A program made the translations under genes and the position numbers. Positions 3,979 through 5,406 of a DNA stretch of 5,406 nucleotides are shown here, piece after piece. Source of the DNA: Candidatus Aminicenantota bacterium (GTDB lineage: Bacteria; Acidobacteriota; Aminicenantia; UBA2199); NCBI GenBank assembly GCA_020355945.1, contig CP070627.1, positions 6,551,323-6,556,728 on the forward strand. The letters are read 5' to 3'. Below the pieces are notes generated by a model. The model did not search any database. It had not been told where the DNA came from and saw only the letters and a program-made list of their open reading frames with translations. Each line of letters begins with the position of its first letter. Within the stretch, counting starts at the first letter, position 1.

Positions 3979-4824
3979 ATGAAAAAAAGGCTATTCATAC
4001 TTATCTTTATGATGCTTTGTTTTACTGTCATCTTTATAATTCATGACGGAGGATTGACCATGAATGCAGTAGGTAAAAGCGGGAATTCAGAGGTCAAGCT
4101 CAGTATTTCTATATTTTCCGGGACATTTAAAAAAAGCGATGTATCAAAAAAAATCCCTGAAGAAGACCTGATGGTATTCTCATGTAAATCGTTTTCTGAT
4201 AAAAGCGACTTGATCAACTGTCTAAATTCTTTGGTGAATGGTACAATTGAAGGGTTAACCCTTAATCATTTTGCTAAATCAGAAAACCTCCTGGAAGCAA
4301 ACACACTTGATGCAATAAATTGGATGAAAGACAGGATGATGATGAACGTTGCTCTTGAAGATACTTCCGATACAGCCCCACCGGTCAAAGGGAAAATTCA
4401 TTTTTTCGATACACGGGAAAACGTAAAGCATATCAAACCTTTCTCATTGGAAAAAGGTAAATGTATTGCTGCATTGTATAAGAGCCGGGAAAAGCTGCTA
4501 GTCATGGCATTACAGTTGAAAGATATTCAAGAAAAATACGCCACCGAATTTAGGGGTGAAAAATTTACTATCTATTCAGCAGACAGTTCATGGAGTGATA
4601 CCCAGCTGGAGAAAGATTCCATTACTTTTCATAAAGCCAAAGCTGTTATCCCTTCTGAAAAGGGTGAATTCGTCCTTAAGGGAGAAACGATCATTTATAC
4701 GAAAGAAGATGAATGCCTTTTGGCAGAAAAAGCTTCTCTTACAAAACCTGATGGGACAATGTACACAACCCTGGGAAAAATTAAGATTCACCCGGCTCAT
4801 CCACTGAACTATAAAATATATTGA
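3979..4824 (+). CDS. Exported or membrane-anchored protein of unknown function (281 aa)
   Basis: I do not recognise the family. The N-terminus is a clear signal peptide or signal anchor: KKR at 2-4, then about 17 hydrophobic residues (5-21, LFILIFMMLCFTVIFII). No lipobox is seen (the preceding LMML-type residues do not fit before C14), so it is probably not a lipoprotein. The rest should lie outside the cytoplasmic membrane. Residues 196-262 (ITFHKAKAVIP, FVLKGETIIYT, CLLAEKASLTKPDG) show an alternating strand pattern loosely like the OstA/LptC beta-jellyroll; that comparison is weak. Scattered cysteines occur at 14, 69, 81, 162 and 246. AAGGA at 3968-3972 lies six bases before ATG 3979. A second in-frame ATG (codon 28, 4060) has a better Shine-Dalgarno and would give a form without the signal. 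It is the first gene of an apparent operon with the small ORF at 4839 (14 bases away) and the radical SAM gene, so a role in handling a modified peptide is conceivable but unproven. Confidence 0.85.
   Translation: MKKRLFILIFMMLCFTVIFIIHDGGLTMNAVGKSGNSEVKLSISIFSGTFKKSDVSKKIPEEDLMVFSCKSFSDKSDLINCLNSLVNGTIEGLTLNHFAKSENLLEANTLDAINWMKDRMMMNVALEDTSDTAPPVKGKIHFFDTRENVKHIKPFSLEKGKCIAALYKSREKLLVMALQLKDIQEKYATEFRGEKFTIYSADSSWSDTQLEKDSITFHKAKAVIPSEKGEFVLKGETIIYTKEDECLLAEKASLTKPDGTMYTTLGKIKIHPAHPLNYKIY
4048..4062 (+). promoter_or_regulatory. Internal ribosome binding site and alternative start (codon 28)
   Basis: GGAGG (4048-4052) lies seven bases before the in-frame ATG at 4060-4062, residue Met28, just after the hydrophobic segment. 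It is stronger than the AAGGA of the first start. Initiation here would make a 254-residue cytosolic protein beginning MNAVGKSGNSEV. Confidence 0.4.
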
Positions 4825-4838
4825 CGGTTTTGTCGGAG

Positions 4839-4919
4839 ATGGCATTGAATAAAAAATCAAAGACTTCATCAAAGTGTCCTCAACCGGCTAGAGACAATAA
4901 GGGTTTAAAAAATGCTTAA
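4839..4919 (+). CDS. Small ORF overlapping the radical SAM gene; candidate RiPP precursor (26 aa)
   Basis: ATG 4839 opens 26 codons ending at TAA 4917-4919, so its end overlaps the radical SAM start (4912) by 8 bp in another frame. GGAG at 4835-4838 touches this ATG but is six bases from the in-frame TTG 4845, so a 24-residue product from TTG is equally possible. The peptide is lysine-rich at the front (NKKSKTSSK, residues 4-12), then has a single cysteine in KCPQPARDNKG (12-22) and ends KNA. It has no aromatic residue. Very short ORFs placed directly before, and coupled to, radical SAM/SPASM genes are often substrates, and that context is the main argument. I recognise no known precursor class, and the ORF may instead act only to couple translation. 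Confidence 0.45.
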   Translation: MALNKKSKTSSKCPQPARDNKGLKNA

Positions 4920-5406
4920 ATACAAACCTTCGAGCTATAATCACTTCATCTACCTGGGGGATGAAGACAAGTACCTGGTTTACAATTCAATTAGCAATGG
5001 ATTGGCGAAATTGGAACCTGAGATCTTCAGTCTTTTAAAAAAAGGCAAAGCGGGAATATTGGAAATTGAAAAAGATACATCGAAAAAAGATCTGGTCCAA
5101 CAACTATACAGGGGCAATATCATAATTGACAGTGACCTTGACGAGATCGAATTTCTCAGGACCAAATTTAATATGATCAAATTTGGGCAAAAGAATCTGT
5201 CATTAACAATAGTTACCACTCTTGATTGCAATCTAAACTGTATCTATTGCTACGAAGGGAACCATCCCGTGCAATATGCGGATTCGATCCTGGAACAGGA
5301 TATTTTGAAATTCACCTCTGAAAAGATAAAAAGTATGGGCTATAAAAGCATCTACACCACCTGGTACGGCGGGGAACCACTCCTCAATAAGGAATTCATT
5401 TTTTCA
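4912..5406 (+). CDS. Radical SAM protein, probable SPASM-type peptide maturase (3' end outside window)
   Basis: The frame runs 165 codons to the window edge, so it is truncated on the right. The radical SAM cluster motif is C106-NLN-C110-IY-C113, in the context LTIVTTLDCNLNCIYCYE (98-115), and GGEPLL at 153-158 is the SAM-binding motif typical of the group. The first 95 residues, with KYLVYNSISNGLAKL (20-34) and a helical segment, match the N-terminal extension of peptide-modifying radical SAM/SPASM enzymes, often a PqqD-like precursor-binding region. The SPASM cysteines would lie beyond the window. These enzymes use a [4Fe-4S] cluster and S-adenosylmethionine to make thioether, C-C or epimerised products in ribosomal peptides. 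An in-frame TAA at 4906-4908 rules out an earlier start. The weak Shine-Dalgarno (AAGGG, 4899-4903) fits translational coupling to the small ORF it overlaps. The radical SAM call is firm; peptide maturation is inferred. Confidence 0.92.
   Translation, partial: MLKYKPSSYNHFIYLGDEDKYLVYNSISNGLAKLEPEIFSLLKKGKAGILEIEKDTSKKDLVQQLYRGNIIIDSDLDEIEFLRTKFNMIKFGQKNLSLTIVTTLDCNLNCIYCYEGNHPVQYADSILEQDILKFTSEKIKSMGYKSIYTTWYGGEPLLNKEFIFS

Overview
The window looks like part of the chromosome of an anaerobic or microaerophilic Gram-negative bacterium of moderate G+C content. A sulfate-reducer-like Desulfobacterota is my best guess. That guess rests on the [4Fe-4S]-ferredoxin/nitroreductase fusion, the radical SAM maturase, the AAA_14-type ATPase and the repeat-rich intergenic DNA. 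No rRNA, tRNA or marker gene is present, so the taxon is an inference.

Layout. The left end (1-1294) is on the minus strand. It holds the N-terminal 215 codons of an AAA+ ATPase of the ATP-binding/DUF4143 type, then a 137-residue stand-alone AraC-type DNA-binding protein. Both have the same promoter form, TTGACA-N17-TAATAT, placed 6-8 bp from the ATG, so both mRNAs should be leaderless or nearly so. The centre and right are on the plus strand. A long regulatory stretch (1295-1721) carries a direct repeat, a distant inverted repeat and a promoter. It precedes an uncharacterised 163-residue helical protein (1722-2213). That gene ends in a strong terminator that merges into an array of about 15 units with a 21-bp period (2222-2536). 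Each unit is a short, often self-complementary GC-rich core followed by a T-tract. A nitroreductase with two N-terminal [4Fe-4S] motifs follows (2715-3566) under its own promoter.

The right end (3752-5406) looks like the start of a peptide-modification operon. A palindrome-rich control region with two candidate promoters leads to an exported or membrane-anchored protein of unknown function (3979-4824), then a 26-codon ORF (4839-4919), then a radical SAM enzyme with CxxxCxxC (4912 to the window end). The small ORF overlaps the radical SAM start by 8 bp and is a candidate RiPP precursor.

The items most worth attention are the 21-bp array and its relation to the hairpin repeat upstream of the ATPase, the overlapping small ORF/radical SAM pair, and the operator-like palindromes ahead of that operon. 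No database search could be run. Family names come from motifs read by eye.
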